Program-made: the position numbers and the translations under genes
Notes under the pieces: model-generated
Database searches by the model: none
What the model was told of the DNA's origin: nothing
The model's input: only the letters and a program-made list of their open reading frames with translations
Shown: positions 27,545-36,320 of the stretch, piece after piece
How the letters are laid out: each line of letters starts with the position of its first letter
How positions within the stretch are numbered: position 1 is the stretch's first letter
Assembly (NCBI GenBank): GCA_041392835.1
Contig: JAWKLF010000009.1
Location: forward strand, 13,892 to 77,891
Direction: 5' to 3'
From: OLB11 sp041392835
Lineage (GTDB): Bacteria > Bacteroidota > Bacteroidia > Chitinophagales > Chitinophagaceae
DNA length: 64,000 nt

Positions 27545-28081
27545 TTAAAAAGGTGATTGAAATTGAGAAAAAGTTTGAAATTGCAAATCGCGTTCCGAAA
27601 GTAATGGATTATGAATAGACCATTCTAAGCCAAAACTATCAAACCGTATGCCTTGGTCAGATGCGGCATGATATTCGCCATCAACAAAATAAAAAGTAGT
27701 AGCAGCTTCACTCAGGGTTGCAAAGCCATGAGCAAAGCCTTTGGGTATATAAAGTGCTTTGTGATGAAGGCTATTAAGTTCTATTGTAAAATATTGACCA
27801 TATGTAAGGCTTTCTTTTCTCAAATCTAAGGCTACATCCAATATACTTCCGTCTATACAGAATACGATTTTGGTATGCTCATGTGGTGGCATATGAAAAT
27901 GCATACCGCGTATCGTATCTTTAATTGAAGTAGAATAGAAACTTTCTTTTAATTCAAAATCAATTCCTAAATTTTTAAATGCACTCCGGTGAAATGTTTT
28001 TACAAATACACCTCGCTTGTCTTCATTGCTGAAGAAATCTATAACTTTTAAATCGGCTATCGCTGTATCACTGCATGTCAT
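27545..28081 (-). CDS. RmlC-like NDP-4-keto-6-deoxysugar 3,5-epimerase
   Basis: A 178-residue cupin of the dTDP-4-dehydrorhamnose 3,5-epimerase (RmlC) family. RGMHFH carries the catalytic His and YIPKGFAHGF the conserved barrel strand. It inverts C3 and/or C5 of a 4-keto-6-deoxy sugar nucleotide. Its start overlaps the end of the dehydratase gene by 4 nt, suggesting translational coupling. The neighbours suggest a CDP-linked substrate rather than dTDP; this is inference. Confidence 0.82.
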   Translation of the reverse strand: MTCSDTAIADLKVIDFFSNEDKRGVFVKTFHRSAFKNLGIDFELKESFYSTSIKDTIRGMHFHMPPHEHTKIVFCIDGSILDVALDLRKESLTYGQYFTIELNSLHHKALYIPKGFAHGFATLSEAATTFYFVDGEYHAASDQGIRFDSFGLEWSIHNPLLSERDLQFQTFSQFQSPF

Positions 28082-29184
28082 TCTCTTTCAATTTCGTTTT
28101 CTATAGTATTGTGAAAATAATCATTGATTTGTTTTAAACATTTATTGATAGCTTCATCAGTATCCAAATACCATTGCATAGTGAGTTCTATTGCCTGCTT
28201 GGCAGAGTAATTGGGAGTCCAAAACAATGTATCCTTTATTTTAGTAATATCTAACATGAGTGTAGGAGCTTCATGAGCTTGCTTTTCATGTTGCATAATT
28301 TCGTATTCGCCTTTTTTAGAAGTTGCAATAGCTATGGTTACTAAATCTTTTACTGACAAAACATCATTTTTATCGGGGCCTATATTAAAAGCTGTATTGT
28401 ATGATATAGGGTCATCTATCATTTTGCTTGCCAACAAAAGATAAACGCCTAATGGTTCTAATACATGTAGCCAAGGTCTTGTGGCTTCAGGATTTCGTAA
28501 TTTAATAGATTCATTATTTTGTATTGCTTTTACTATATCTGGAATGATTCTATGTGCAGCATAATCGCCTCCTCCTATCACATTGCCAGCTCGAACAGAA
28601 GCGATAGACTTTTTATGTTCTGCAAAATTATTTTCATTAAAATAAGAAGAACGATAAGACGCAATTAGAAGTTCACAAGCTGCTTTGCTTGCCGAATAAG
28701 GATCATATCCTCCTAATTTATCATCCTCATTAAATGATTTTGATATATTGTTTTCATACACTTTGTCTGTAGTTATCATAATTGCTACACATCTTTTTTC
28801 AATAAAACGAAGTGCATCCAAAACATATGCAGTACCCATCACATTAGTATCAAATGTTTCTAATGGTTGTTCGTATCCTTTTAATACCAGAGGCTGAGCA
28901 GCCAAATGAAATACAAAATCTGGTTGTATGTTTACTATATAATTTTTTACTTCTTCTTTATTTCTTATATCAGCTATCAAGCTACTACAGATACTATCGC
29001 CATCTATAGCGTTATACAAATCGTGTGCATGTTCTGGTTTCAATGCATATCCACATACCTTGGCACCCATCAGAGAAAGTATTTGTATAAGCCAAGCACC
29101 TTTAAAGCCAGTATGACCTGTTACTAATACAGTTTTGTTATTAAAAAACGGTTTTAGATATTGAAGACTTACCATATTTTCCAT
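28078..29184 (-). CDS. rfbG: CDP-glucose 4,6-dehydratase
   Basis: About 368 residues, extended SDR. The Rossmann motif VTGHTGFKGAWL and the catalytic YSASK (in DPYSASKAACELL) are typical of CDP-glucose 4,6-dehydratase, as is VRAGNVIGGGDYAAHR. It converts CDP-glucose to CDP-4-keto-6-deoxyglucose using bound NAD. Several ATGs compete for the start (29202, 29184, 29175); I use 29184, which overlaps rfbF by 16 nt. The overlap with the upstream cytidylyltransferase gene supports a coupled two-step pathway. Confidence 0.9.
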   Translation of the reverse strand: MENMVSLQYLKPFFNNKTVLVTGHTGFKGAWLIQILSLMGAKVCGYALKPEHAHDLYNAIDGDSICSSLIADIRNKEEVKNYIVNIQPDFVFHLAAQPLVLKGYEQPLETFDTNVMGTAYVLDALRFIEKRCVAIMITTDKVYENNISKSFNEDDKLGGYDPYSASKAACELLIASYRSSYFNENNFAEHKKSIASVRAGNVIGGGDYAAHRIIPDIVKAIQNNESIKLRNPEATRPWLHVLEPLGVYLLLASKMIDDPISYNTAFNIGPDKNDVLSVKDLVTIAIATSKKGEYEIMQHEKQAHEAPTLMLDITKIKDTLFWTPNYSAKQAIELTMQWYLDTDEAINKCLKQINDYFHNTIENEIERE

Positions 29185-29945
29185 AAAGGATTGTTTTTCC
29201 ATAAATGTTCTAATTCTTCTTTATCTCTCATGGTATCCATACACTTCCAAAAGCCTTTATGTTTGTAGCCAACTATTTGTTGGTCTTTTGCTAAGTCGTA
29301 CATAGGCTTGCGCTCCCACATGATATCATTAATATGTTCGTCTTGTAAATAATTTTTTATTTCAGGTTGTACTATAAAAAAACCGCCATTAATCCATGTG
29401 CCACTATCATCTGGTTTTTCTTCAAACTGTGTAACTAAACCACTTTCATCCATTTTTACTATACCAAATCTACTTTGTGGTTGTATTGTAGACATCGTAC
29501 ATATTTTTCCATGTTGCTGATGAAAAGACAATAATTGATGTAAGTCAATATCAGCAACACCATCACCATAAGTAAGCATAAATGGTTCATTGTTTGTGTA
29601 TGGCAAAACTTGTTTTAAACGGCCTGCAGTCATGGTATGCAAACCAGTATCTATCAATGTAATTTTAAAATCTTCCACGTTGGGCTGATGTACTTCAATT
29701 TTATTCGTTTTTAGCTCAATAGAAATGTCAGCATTGTGTAAAAAGTAATTAGTAAAATACTCTTTTATGATATGCGCTTTATATCCACAGCAAACAATAA
29801 ATTCGTTGTGTCCGAAGGATGCATAAAAATTCATAATATGCCACAACATTGGTTTACCTCCTATTTCTATCATAGGTTTTGGCTTTAGATGGCTTTCTTC
29901 AGAAATACGTGTGCCTAAGCCCCCAGCAAATAATACCACTTTCAT
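29169..29945 (-). CDS. rfbF: Glucose-1-phosphate cytidylyltransferase
   Basis: About 258 residues. The nucleotidyltransferase signature FAGGLGTRISEESHLKPKP is at the very start, followed by GGKPMLWHIM and YGDGVADIDL; these distinguish the CTP-using RfbF from dTDP-glucose enzymes. It makes CDP-glucose from CTP and glucose-1-phosphate, the entry to CDP-deoxysugars. ATG 29945 is preferred over an open start at 29993 because the signature begins right after it and a -7 box lies 4 nt upstream. Confidence 0.92.
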   Translation of the reverse strand: MKVVLFAGGLGTRISEESHLKPKPMIEIGGKPMLWHIMNFYASFGHNEFIVCCGYKAHIIKEYFTNYFLHNADISIELKTNKIEVHQPNVEDFKITLIDTGLHTMTAGRLKQVLPYTNNEPFMLTYGDGVADIDLHQLLSFHQQHGKICTMSTIQPQSRFGIVKMDESGLVTQFEEKPDDSGTWINGGFFIVQPEIKNYLQDEHINDIMWERKPMYDLAKDQQIVGYKHKGFWKCMDTMRDKEELEHLWKNNPLWKIW

Positions 29946-29949
29946 GCAA

Positions 29950-29957
29950 CAAATATA
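29950..29957 (-). promoter_or_regulatory. -7 box abutting rfbF
   Basis: The minus strand reads TATATTTG and ends 4 nt before ATG 29945. It marks the head of the four-gene CDP-deoxysugar operon and helps fix the rfbF start. Confidence 0.45.
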
Positions 29958-30136
29958 ATAAGCTAATACGTAAAGTGCTGATAAAAAAAACATAATAAAA
30001 CCGGATTCATAAAATGAAGAAAAAAATAATTAGAGGTATTACATATTTATACTGACTATCTAGTAGAATTTAGTCATGTTTGCTATGAAATTGTTTTATA
30101 TTTTCAATACCTTAGTGCTCAATAAAATCAATTGAG

Positions 30137-31837
30137 ATGAATAATTTACTAAGAAAGAAAAGCATACCAAAGATATTAGCAGATGCACAATTAGGCTTAA
30201 ATGATGTAGATCATGTGGGTCTTAAAAAAGTGTTGGGAGTACGTGATTTAACTTTTTTTGGCATAGCTGCTGTAATTGGTGCTGGCGTATTTAGTAGTAT
30301 TGGCAAAGCATGTTTTGATGGTGGTCCTGCTGTAATATTTTTATATATTTTCACGGCTATAGCATGTGGGTTTGCGGCTTTATGCTACGCCGAATTTGCT
30401 TCTACTGTGCCAGTTTCAGGAAGTGCATATACCTATGCGTATGTGGCATTTGGTGAAATTTTTGCATGGATCATAGGTTGGGATTTACTAATGGAATATG
30501 CTATAGGCAATATTGCCGTTTCCATATCGTGGAGCGATTATTTTACAAGGGTATTACAAAGTGCTCATATTCCTTTTCCAGCATGGCTTTCCATGGATTA
30601 TTCTTCTGCTAAAACAGGTTTTCAAGAGGCCAGTTTATTTTTGAAAAATGGTGGAACTATGGCTTCCCTCGACATAGGATTAAAAGAAAAGTATGAGGCT
30701 TTTATGATGGCCCCATCATTAGGTCAATTAAAATTTATTATTGATTTACCTGCATTTGTTATAGTGGCAATTATAACTGCTATAGTATTTGTAGGGATAA
30801 AAGAAAGTAGAGGTATGAGTAATATATTGGTGATGTTGAAATTGGCCGTTATCTTTTTAATAATTGTTGTTGGAGGTTATTATATACAGCCAGAAAATTG
30901 GAGCCCATTTTCACCCAATGGATTTAGTGGTGTCATGAAAGGTGTATCTGCAGTTTTTTTTGCGTATATTGGTTTTGATGCGATATCCACAACAGCCGAA
31001 GAATGTAAAAATCCACAGCGCGATTTGCCAAGGGGTATGCTATATGCTCTCATCATATGTACTATACTATATGTGCTTTTGGCTTTAGTGCTTACGGGTA
31101 TGGTTTCCTATACCAAACTCAATGTAGGCGACCCTTTGGCTCTGATATTTGAAGAAAGAAATATGCCTTGGATAGCTGGCATAGTAGCCATAAGTGCTTT
31201 AGTTGCAACTGCCAGTGTATTGCTCGTATTTCAAATGGGACAACCTCGTATTTGGATGAGTATGAGTAGAGACGGTTTGCTACCCAAAGTGTTTTCTAAC
31301 ATTCATCCAAGATTCAAAACGCCCTCTTTTTCTACTATTTTAACAGGTATCATAGTAGGCATTCCGGCTATGTTTTTAAATCTTGATTTTGTTATTTCAC
31401 TTACAAGCATTGGTACTCTTTTTGCATTTGTATTGGTTTGCGCTGGAGTACTAGTGTTGCATGCAAGAAAGGAAAAACATCAGAGTACATTTAAAGTTCC
31501 CTATATCAATGGCAAATGGATAATACCTTCTTTATTTATTCTTAGCATTGTTAGTATCAGTTTTACTGACTCAGATTATTTTGCTTCTATGTTTTCAATC
31601 AAAAATTTCCCCATGCTTATTTTTTGGGTTTTAGCAGTTGTCATCAGTTACTTATCTTTTATTAAAAACTTTTCATTATTGCCTGTAATGGGTTTTACAA
31701 GTTGTTTTTATCTCATGGCTCAAGAAGAAGCAAGTATGTGGATACGATTTATTGTATGGTTAGTGATAGGCTTAATCATTTATTTTTTCTATGGTTATAG
31801 AAAAAGCAAATTGGCTCAACATCAAGACACTCAGTAA
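30137..31837 (+). CDS. APC-superfamily amino acid permease
   Basis: A 566-residue polytopic protein with about 12 membrane helices. The unwound first helix motif GIAAVIGAGVFSSIG and VFFAYIGFDAISTTAEECKNP are characteristic of cationic amino acid transporters of the APC superfamily. It should import amino acids with protons or by exchange; the substrate is not decided. The N-terminus includes a cytoplasmic segment (LRKKSIPKILADAQ) common in Bacteroidota members. It stands alone, with 143 nt upstream and 80 nt before the FKBP gene. Confidence 0.87.
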   Translation: MNNLLRKKSIPKILADAQLGLNDVDHVGLKKVLGVRDLTFFGIAAVIGAGVFSSIGKACFDGGPAVIFLYIFTAIACGFAALCYAEFASTVPVSGSAYTYAYVAFGEIFAWIIGWDLLMEYAIGNIAVSISWSDYFTRVLQSAHIPFPAWLSMDYSSAKTGFQEASLFLKNGGTMASLDIGLKEKYEAFMMAPSLGQLKFIIDLPAFVIVAIITAIVFVGIKESRGMSNILVMLKLAVIFLIIVVGGYYIQPENWSPFSPNGFSGVMKGVSAVFFAYIGFDAISTTAEECKNPQRDLPRGMLYALIICTILYVLLALVLTGMVSYTKLNVGDPLALIFEERNMPWIAGIVAISALVATASVLLVFQMGQPRIWMSMSRDGLLPKVFSNIHPRFKTPSFSTILTGIIVGIPAMFLNLDFVISLTSIGTLFAFVLVCAGVLVLHARKEKHQSTFKVPYINGKWIIPSLFILSIVSISFTDSDYFASMFSIKNFPMLIFWVLAVVISYLSFIKNFSLLPVMGFTSCFYLMAQEEASMWIRFIVWLVIGLIIYFFYGYRKSKLAQHQDTQ

Positions 31838-31885
31838 TTTTTTTAAACAAATCTGCTTTTTAGAGGCTATTTGTAGTGTTTACTT

Positions 31886-31893
31886 TACTTTTG
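31886..31893 (+). promoter_or_regulatory. -7 box for the FKBP gene
   Basis: TACTTTTG matches TAnnTTTG and ends 24 nt before ATG 31918. Spacing to the nearest TTG (12 nt) is shorter than usual. Confidence 0.35.
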
Positions 31894-31917
31894 ACAGCAA
31901 ATAAAAAAATCTAAAAA

Positions 31918-32364
31918 ATGCAACAAGTAAAAAAAGGCGATCAAATATCAGTACATTATAAAGGCACCCTAAGCGAAGACGGTTCAATGTTTGATAGTAG
32001 TGAAGGCAGAGAACCCTTATCCTTCACTGTAGGCGAAGGTATGGTGATACATGGTTTTGACCAAGGTGTGATAGATATGAAAATTGGCGAAAAAAAGGTT
32101 ATACAAATTCCTTTTATGGAAGCTTATGGACCTATGAATGAACAAATGATTTTTGAATTTGACAAAGCTCAATTTCCTGAAGATATGGGCCAACCCGAAG
32201 TTGGCATGCAACTCAATATGATGGATCAAGAGGGTAATCATTTGCCTGTAATGATAGCAGAAGTTAGAGAAACATCTATTATGCTTGATGCAAACCATCC
32301 TCTTGCTGGAAAAGATTTGACATTTGAGGTTGAACTTGTAGAAATCGGTGCTGCTGAATCTTAA
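31918..32364 (+). CDS. SlyD-like FKBP peptidyl-prolyl isomerase
   Basis: A 148-residue FKBP of the SlyD type: HYKGTLSEDGSMFDSS at the start of the isomerase domain, VIHGFDQGVIDMKIGEKK, and an inserted chaperone (IF) domain (about residues 75-120), closing with NHPLAGKDLTFEVELVEI. It catalyses proline isomerisation and helps folding. The His-rich metal-binding tail of E. coli SlyD is missing. There is no signal peptide, so it is cytoplasmic. The next gene starts 4 nt after its stop. Confidence 0.9.
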   Translation: MQQVKKGDQISVHYKGTLSEDGSMFDSSEGREPLSFTVGEGMVIHGFDQGVIDMKIGEKKVIQIPFMEAYGPMNEQMIFEFDKAQFPEDMGQPEVGMQLNMMDQEGNHLPVMIAEVRETSIMLDANHPLAGKDLTFEVELVEIGAAES

Positions 32365-32368
32365 TACC

Positions 32369-33226
32369 ATGAAAATTTATTATCCTTTTTTATTGCTTTT
32401 ACTTGTTGTATCATGCAAGTTTGAGAATAGCTCACATAAAAGCTCAACACATACAAGTAAAAATCAAGATTTACTACAATTACATTTAAAAAAAGGTGAT
32501 ACGTATTCTATAGATTTCAGTACGACGCAAGATATAGGTCAGTCAATTTTAGGTAAGAAAATAGGTATAAAGCAACAAATTGATATTCAGTTATTGATGC
32601 AAGTAATAAATGTAGATGATACTTCTAATCATTTTACAATTACATACAAGCACCTCCATATGAACCAGGATGCAATGGGCAAAAGTGTTTCATTTGATAG
32701 TGATAAACCTAATCAAAAAATACCAGCTCCACTCCAACAGCTTATGCATTTGAAAGATAAACAATTTCATGTGCATTGTGGACATACAGGTAATATTATA
32801 GCCATTACCGACCAGCAAGAACAACCCATAAGTGATAGTACATTAAAAAATATGTTGGAGTCAAGCATGCATATCTATCCAGACCATGCAGTGTCTGAAG
32901 GTGCTACTTGGAACAATGAACATAAAAACAATTTGAATGGCATGGCCATTTTGGTAAACCAAAATACCTATACTCTTTTAAATCAAAGTAACGAAAAAGC
33001 AACTCTAAAACTTCAATCAAAAGTAACAACAATTCAATCTGAACAAGAAAAATCAATAATGAATTTGGAAGGTACACAAGATGGCGAATTATCTATAGAC
33101 ACTCATACTGGAATGATAATTTCTTCTGAGATAAAGCAACACTTTAATGGCAAAGTTGCTATGCAAGGTATAAAAGTGCCTATACAGATTGAAGGTACAG
33201 TTGTTCAAAAATGTACCAAACTCTAA
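32369..33226 (+). CDS. DUF6263 lipoprotein
   Basis: About 285 residues beginning MKIYYPFLLLLLVVSC, a lipoprotein signal. The mature part matches the DUF6263 pattern (LHLKKGDTYSIDF, then TYKHLHMN and EGATWNNEHK), an all-beta periplasmic family of unknown function in Bacteroidota. The ATG at 32369 lies 4 nt after the FKBP stop, so the two are co-transcribed. An earlier in-frame ATG would lie inside the FKBP gene. Its stop overlaps the coaD stop by 4 nt, tail to tail. Confidence 0.72.
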   Translation: MKIYYPFLLLLLVVSCKFENSSHKSSTHTSKNQDLLQLHLKKGDTYSIDFSTTQDIGQSILGKKIGIKQQIDIQLLMQVINVDDTSNHFTITYKHLHMNQDAMGKSVSFDSDKPNQKIPAPLQQLMHLKDKQFHVHCGHTGNIIAITDQQEQPISDSTLKNMLESSMHIYPDHAVSEGATWNNEHKNNLNGMAILVNQNTYTLLNQSNEKATLKLQSKVTTIQSEQEKSIMNLEGTQDGELSIDTHTGMIISSEIKQHFNGKVAMQGIKVPIQIEGTVVQKCTKL

Positions 33227-33684
33227 TCGTTTATAACTATTTCTTTAGGGCAAAATTGGCTATAATCACCTTTGTGCTTTATAATTTCTCTAACAATAGA
33301 TGATGAATAAGACGAATAACAAGGAGAACATGCAAAAAACAATGTTTCTAACGATGGCATGAGTGCTCTATTCATGTCTGCTATAGCTTTTTCATATTCA
33401 AAATCGCCTACAGAGCGTATACCTCTAACGATATAATTAGCATTCATTTTTGTGCAAAAATCCATTGTTAAACCTTCATAGCTCATTACATCAATTTTGG
33501 ATTCAGCTTCAAAAATTTTCTCAATCCATTGTATTCTTTTTTCAATCGAAAACATAGGTTGCTTATTGGCATTAATACCAATACCTATAATAATTTTATC
33601 AAACAGCGGTAAAGCTCTTAGTAAAATGTCGGTATGCCCAAGCGTAATGGGATCAAAAGTGCCTGGAAAAATTGCAATTTTCAT
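33223..33684 (-). CDS. coaD: Phosphopantetheine adenylyltransferase
   Basis: About 153 residues, the normal size. The nucleotidyltransferase motif PGTFDPITLGHTD (TxGH type) is at the start, and SSSIVREIIKHKGD at the end is the second conserved site; YIVRGIRSVGDFEYE lies between. It makes dephospho-CoA from ATP and phosphopantetheine. ATG 33684 is preferred over 33693: MKIAIFPG is the family start and a -7 box lies just upstream. It follows rsmD and the DUF3822 gene on the minus strand, a gene order I associate with Bacteroidota. Confidence 0.95.
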   Translation of the reverse strand: MKIAIFPGTFDPITLGHTDILLRALPLFDKIIIGIGINANKQPMFSIEKRIQWIEKIFEAESKIDVMSYEGLTMDFCTKMNANYIVRGIRSVGDFEYEKAIADMNRALMPSLETLFFACSPCYSSYSSSIVREIIKHKGDYSQFCPKEIVIND

Positions 33685-33690
33685 GTAAAA

Positions 33691-33698
33691 CAAATATA
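33691..33698 (-). promoter_or_regulatory. -7 box abutting coaD
   Basis: The minus strand reads TATATTTG, ends 6 nt before the coaD ATG at 33684 and sits between the rsmD stop and coaD. It suggests coaD can be transcribed independently of rsmD. Confidence 0.35.
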
Positions 33699-34247
33699 CT
33701 ATGTTAGTTTCGGACTGAAAAAACTAAAAATGGTCGTACCATAATGTTTGCTTTTTGAAAAGCATCTGTGTTTTTCATAATTATTTCTTGGTGTATGTTC
33801 CAATATAAATATACCTCCATCTTTTAAAATATTTTTCTCAAAAATTAAATCCGGAATAGTATCAATTTCTTTGAGAGCGTAAGGAGGGCCAGCAAAAATA
33901 AAATCATACTGATCTTTGCATTGCAAAATATATTTAAAAACATCCATTTTTATAACATGACATTGATTTTCAAAAGACAAGGTTTGAATGTTGTTTTTAA
34001 TAAACTCATACATTTTTTTATCTTGCTCTACAATGTTGCAATAGGTAGCACCTCTCGATGCTAATTCATAGCTTATACTACCAGTACCTCCAAACAAATC
34101 TAATGTGCTGATACCTTCAAAGTCAAATTGATTTTGTAAGGTATTAAACAAACCCTCTTTGGCTATATCTGTGGTAGGCCTTGTTTTGGGCATTTGAGAT
34201 GGTGGATGTATTTTACGACCTCCATGGGTACCACTTATAATTCGCAT
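33699..34247 (-). CDS. rsmD: RsmD-like 16S rRNA (guanine-N2) methyltransferase
   Basis: A 182-residue class I methyltransferase of the RsmD family, which methylates G966 of 16S rRNA. Family features are MRIISGTHGGRKI at the start, RPTTDIAKEGLFNTL, and the S-adenosylmethionine loop LDLFGGTGSISYELASRGA. The motif IV that should read [D/N]PPY is GPPY here (Gly at residue 120, codon GGC at 33888-33890). That residue normally contacts the target base, so activity is doubtful if the sequence is right. The gene overlaps the DUF3822 gene by 13 nt. Confidence 0.88.
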   Translation of the reverse strand: MRIISGTHGGRKIHPPSQMPKTRPTTDIAKEGLFNTLQNQFDFEGISTLDLFGGTGSISYELASRGATYCNIVEQDKKMYEFIKNNIQTLSFENQCHVIKMDVFKYILQCKDQYDFIFAGPPYALKEIDTIPDLIFEKNILKDGGIFILEHTPRNNYEKHRCFSKSKHYGTTIFSFFSPKLT

Positions 34248-35074
34248 GTTGCTAAAGAAAAAACGTTATAAAAGAAATGGGCAGGTACTTTTTCAATGTC
34301 TTCTGGATATTCAATATTTTGAATACGAGGTAAATAACTTACTTGTTTAAAATAATTTTTGAGCAAATCATAAGTTTGCGTTACACTATTGTTTTCGCCA
34401 TGAAGATATACCATCATTTCTTGATCATTTATTTTGTTCTTTTTGATAGATAATAATTGATAAAGAATATCGGTAGGCGTTAGAAAAGGATAGGTTTGAT
34501 GTAATAGTAAATTTTTGTCTTCATACACACTGAGCATTCCAATTTCATCTTTTATACTTACAAAAGCAACTACTTTTTTATTCGAATTCAACACGCTCGG
34601 ATATGTTTTGAGTAAGGCAGTTCCTGAGTTAAAACACTTGATGTCTATAGTAGATGACGTTAGTAATTTTTTTATCTGTGTATCTATCGCATAATATATC
34701 TTTTTTTCATTGTCTATTATATCATATTGTATAGTTTCATCTATAAAAGTTTCGTACATGGACTCGAAGAGTTTCAAACAATCTTTGGAATCAATTATTG
34801 TCGGCAACAACAGATTTTTATAGGTGTCTATTCCAATTCTATACGATTTACTTTTTTTAATAAAAAGGTCATATAATATTTCATCAAAATCAGTTTTGCC
34901 TAAAGCCGTTTTTCGAATATCAAAATGTTTAACCAGATACACTTTGTCCAAGGTTACACTTGTATAGACATAGGTCAAATACGTTTTTCCTAACAATATC
35001 GTACAACAAGTTTCTCTTTCGGTATGTAAAATAGAAGTCTTCTCTTCTATGGTATATGTAGCTTCTTTTGGCAT
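34235..35074 (-). CDS. DUF3822 protein, actin-like ATPase fold candidate
   Basis: A 279-residue cytoplasmic protein matching DUF3822, a Bacteroidota family. It shows duplicated beta-rich halves (residues about 1-130 and 135-279) reminiscent of the actin/Hsp70 fold, for example LLLPTIIDSKD and KVVAFVSIKDEIGMLSVYEDKNLLLHQTYPF. Function is unknown. It is linked to rsmD (13-nt overlap) and then coaD, an order I have come to expect in this phylum, which suggests co-expression but not a shared pathway. The actin-like remark is inference. Confidence 0.72.
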   Translation of the reverse strand: MPKEATYTIEEKTSILHTERETCCTILLGKTYLTYVYTSVTLDKVYLVKHFDIRKTALGKTDFDEILYDLFIKKSKSYRIGIDTYKNLLLPTIIDSKDCLKLFESMYETFIDETIQYDIIDNEKKIYYAIDTQIKKLLTSSTIDIKCFNSGTALLKTYPSVLNSNKKVVAFVSIKDEIGMLSVYEDKNLLLHQTYPFLTPTDILYQLLSIKKNKINDQEMMVYLHGENNSVTQTYDLLKNYFKQVSYLPRIQNIEYPEDIEKVPAHFFYNVFSLATCEL

Positions 35075-35193
35075 ATAAAATGGTTTACAATATTAGCTTA
35101 ATTTTTTTAATTGTAATAAGCATTAAAAAGAAACATTGGATTGTATAACAAATACTTATTTTTTATACTATAGAATTTTCATATAGACTATAT

Positions 35194-35201
35194 TACCTTT
35201 G
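35194..35201 (+). promoter_or_regulatory. -7 box for ychF
   Basis: TACCTTTG matches TAnnTTTG and ends 18 nt before the ychF ATG. No clear -33 element. Confidence 0.4.
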
Positions 35202-35219
35202 CGCCACTAAAATTTTTAT

Positions 35220-36317
35220 ATGGCTTTACAAGTAGGCATCGTAGGCTTGCCAAATGTTGGAAAATCTACATTATTTAATGCAGTAAGTAATAATGCAAAA
35301 GCACAGGCTTCAAATTATCGATTTTGTACTATAGACCCCAATGTGGGTCAGGTAGATGTACCAGACAGCCGATTAGATAAACTTGCAGAACTGGTAGTTC
35401 CCAACAGAGTAGTTCCCACCACCATTGAATTTGTAGATATAGCTGGCCTAGTAAAAGGTGCCAGTAAAGGCGAAGGATTGGGTAACAAATTTTTGGCCAA
35501 TATACGAGAAGTAGATGCTATAGTACATGTGATTAGATGTTTTGAAGATGAAAATATATTGAGAGATGAAGGCCCAATAAATCCTATTGGCGATAAAGAT
35601 ATTATCGATACAGAACTACAATTGAAAGATTTAGAAAGTATAGAGAAGAAAATACAACGAGTAGAAAAAATAGCCAAAAATGATCCCAAAGCCAAAGAAG
35701 AACTTGGCATTCTTATGCGTTGCAAAGCCTGTGTAGAAGATGGCAAAAACGTACGTTCTTTGAATTTGAGCAAAGAAGAAAAAGAAGCTGTGTATGATTT
35801 ATTTTTGCTTACCGACAAGCCAGTACTCTATGTAGCTAATGTAGATGAAGAAAGTATTCACACAGGTAATCGCTTTTCGAATGCCTTACAAGAAATAGTT
35901 TTGCAAGAAGGAAGTGAAATCATTGTAATGAATAATAGTATTGAGGCGCAGATTTCCGAAATGGAAAATGAAGAAGACAAACAACTATTTTTGAGTGAAT
36001 ATGCGTTGGAAGAACCTGCTTTGAACAGGCTCATACGCTCGGCATACCAATTACTAAATTTGATAACTTATTTTACGGCAGGTGTGCAAGAAGTAAGAGC
36101 TTGGACTATCAGCACCGGTTGGAAAGCACCACAAGCAGCCAGTGTAATTCATACTGATTTTGAAAAAGGTTTTATCAAAGCTGAGGTTATTGCTTACGAT
36201 GATTTTGTACATTTTGGTTCAGAAGCTGCATGCAGAGAAGCTGGAAAGTTAAGAATTGAAGGGAAAGAATACATCGTAAAAGATGGTGATTTGATGCATT
36301 TTAGGTTCAATGTATAA
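35220..36317 (+). CDS. ychF: YchF/OLA1-family ribosome-associated ATPase
   Basis: A 365-residue Obg-related P-loop NTPase. The P-loop GLPNVGKSTLFNAVS, the G3 region DIAGLVKGASKGEGLG and the C-terminal TGS domain (YFTAGVQEVRAWTI, then HTDFEKGFIKAEVI) are intact. YchF has altered base specificity and prefers ATP over GTP; it binds ribosomes and is linked to oxidative-stress responses. Length is normal. Its stop lies 3 nt from the stop of the convergent thymidine kinase gene. Confidence 0.95.
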   Translation: MALQVGIVGLPNVGKSTLFNAVSNNAKAQASNYRFCTIDPNVGQVDVPDSRLDKLAELVVPNRVVPTTIEFVDIAGLVKGASKGEGLGNKFLANIREVDAIVHVIRCFEDENILRDEGPINPIGDKDIIDTELQLKDLESIEKKIQRVEKIAKNDPKAKEELGILMRCKACVEDGKNVRSLNLSKEEKEAVYDLFLLTDKPVLYVANVDEESIHTGNRFSNALQEIVLQEGSEIIVMNNSIEAQISEMENEEDKQLFLSEYALEEPALNRLIRSAYQLLNLITYFTAGVQEVRAWTISTGWKAPQAASVIHTDFEKGFIKAEVIAYDDFVHFGSEAACREAGKLRIEGKEYIVKDGDLMHFRFNV

Positions 36318-36320
36318 ACA

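Noticed and set aside
35348..35818. 156-codon minus-strand frame inside ychF
   Set aside because: Serine/leucine-rich antisense shadow of a conserved gene.
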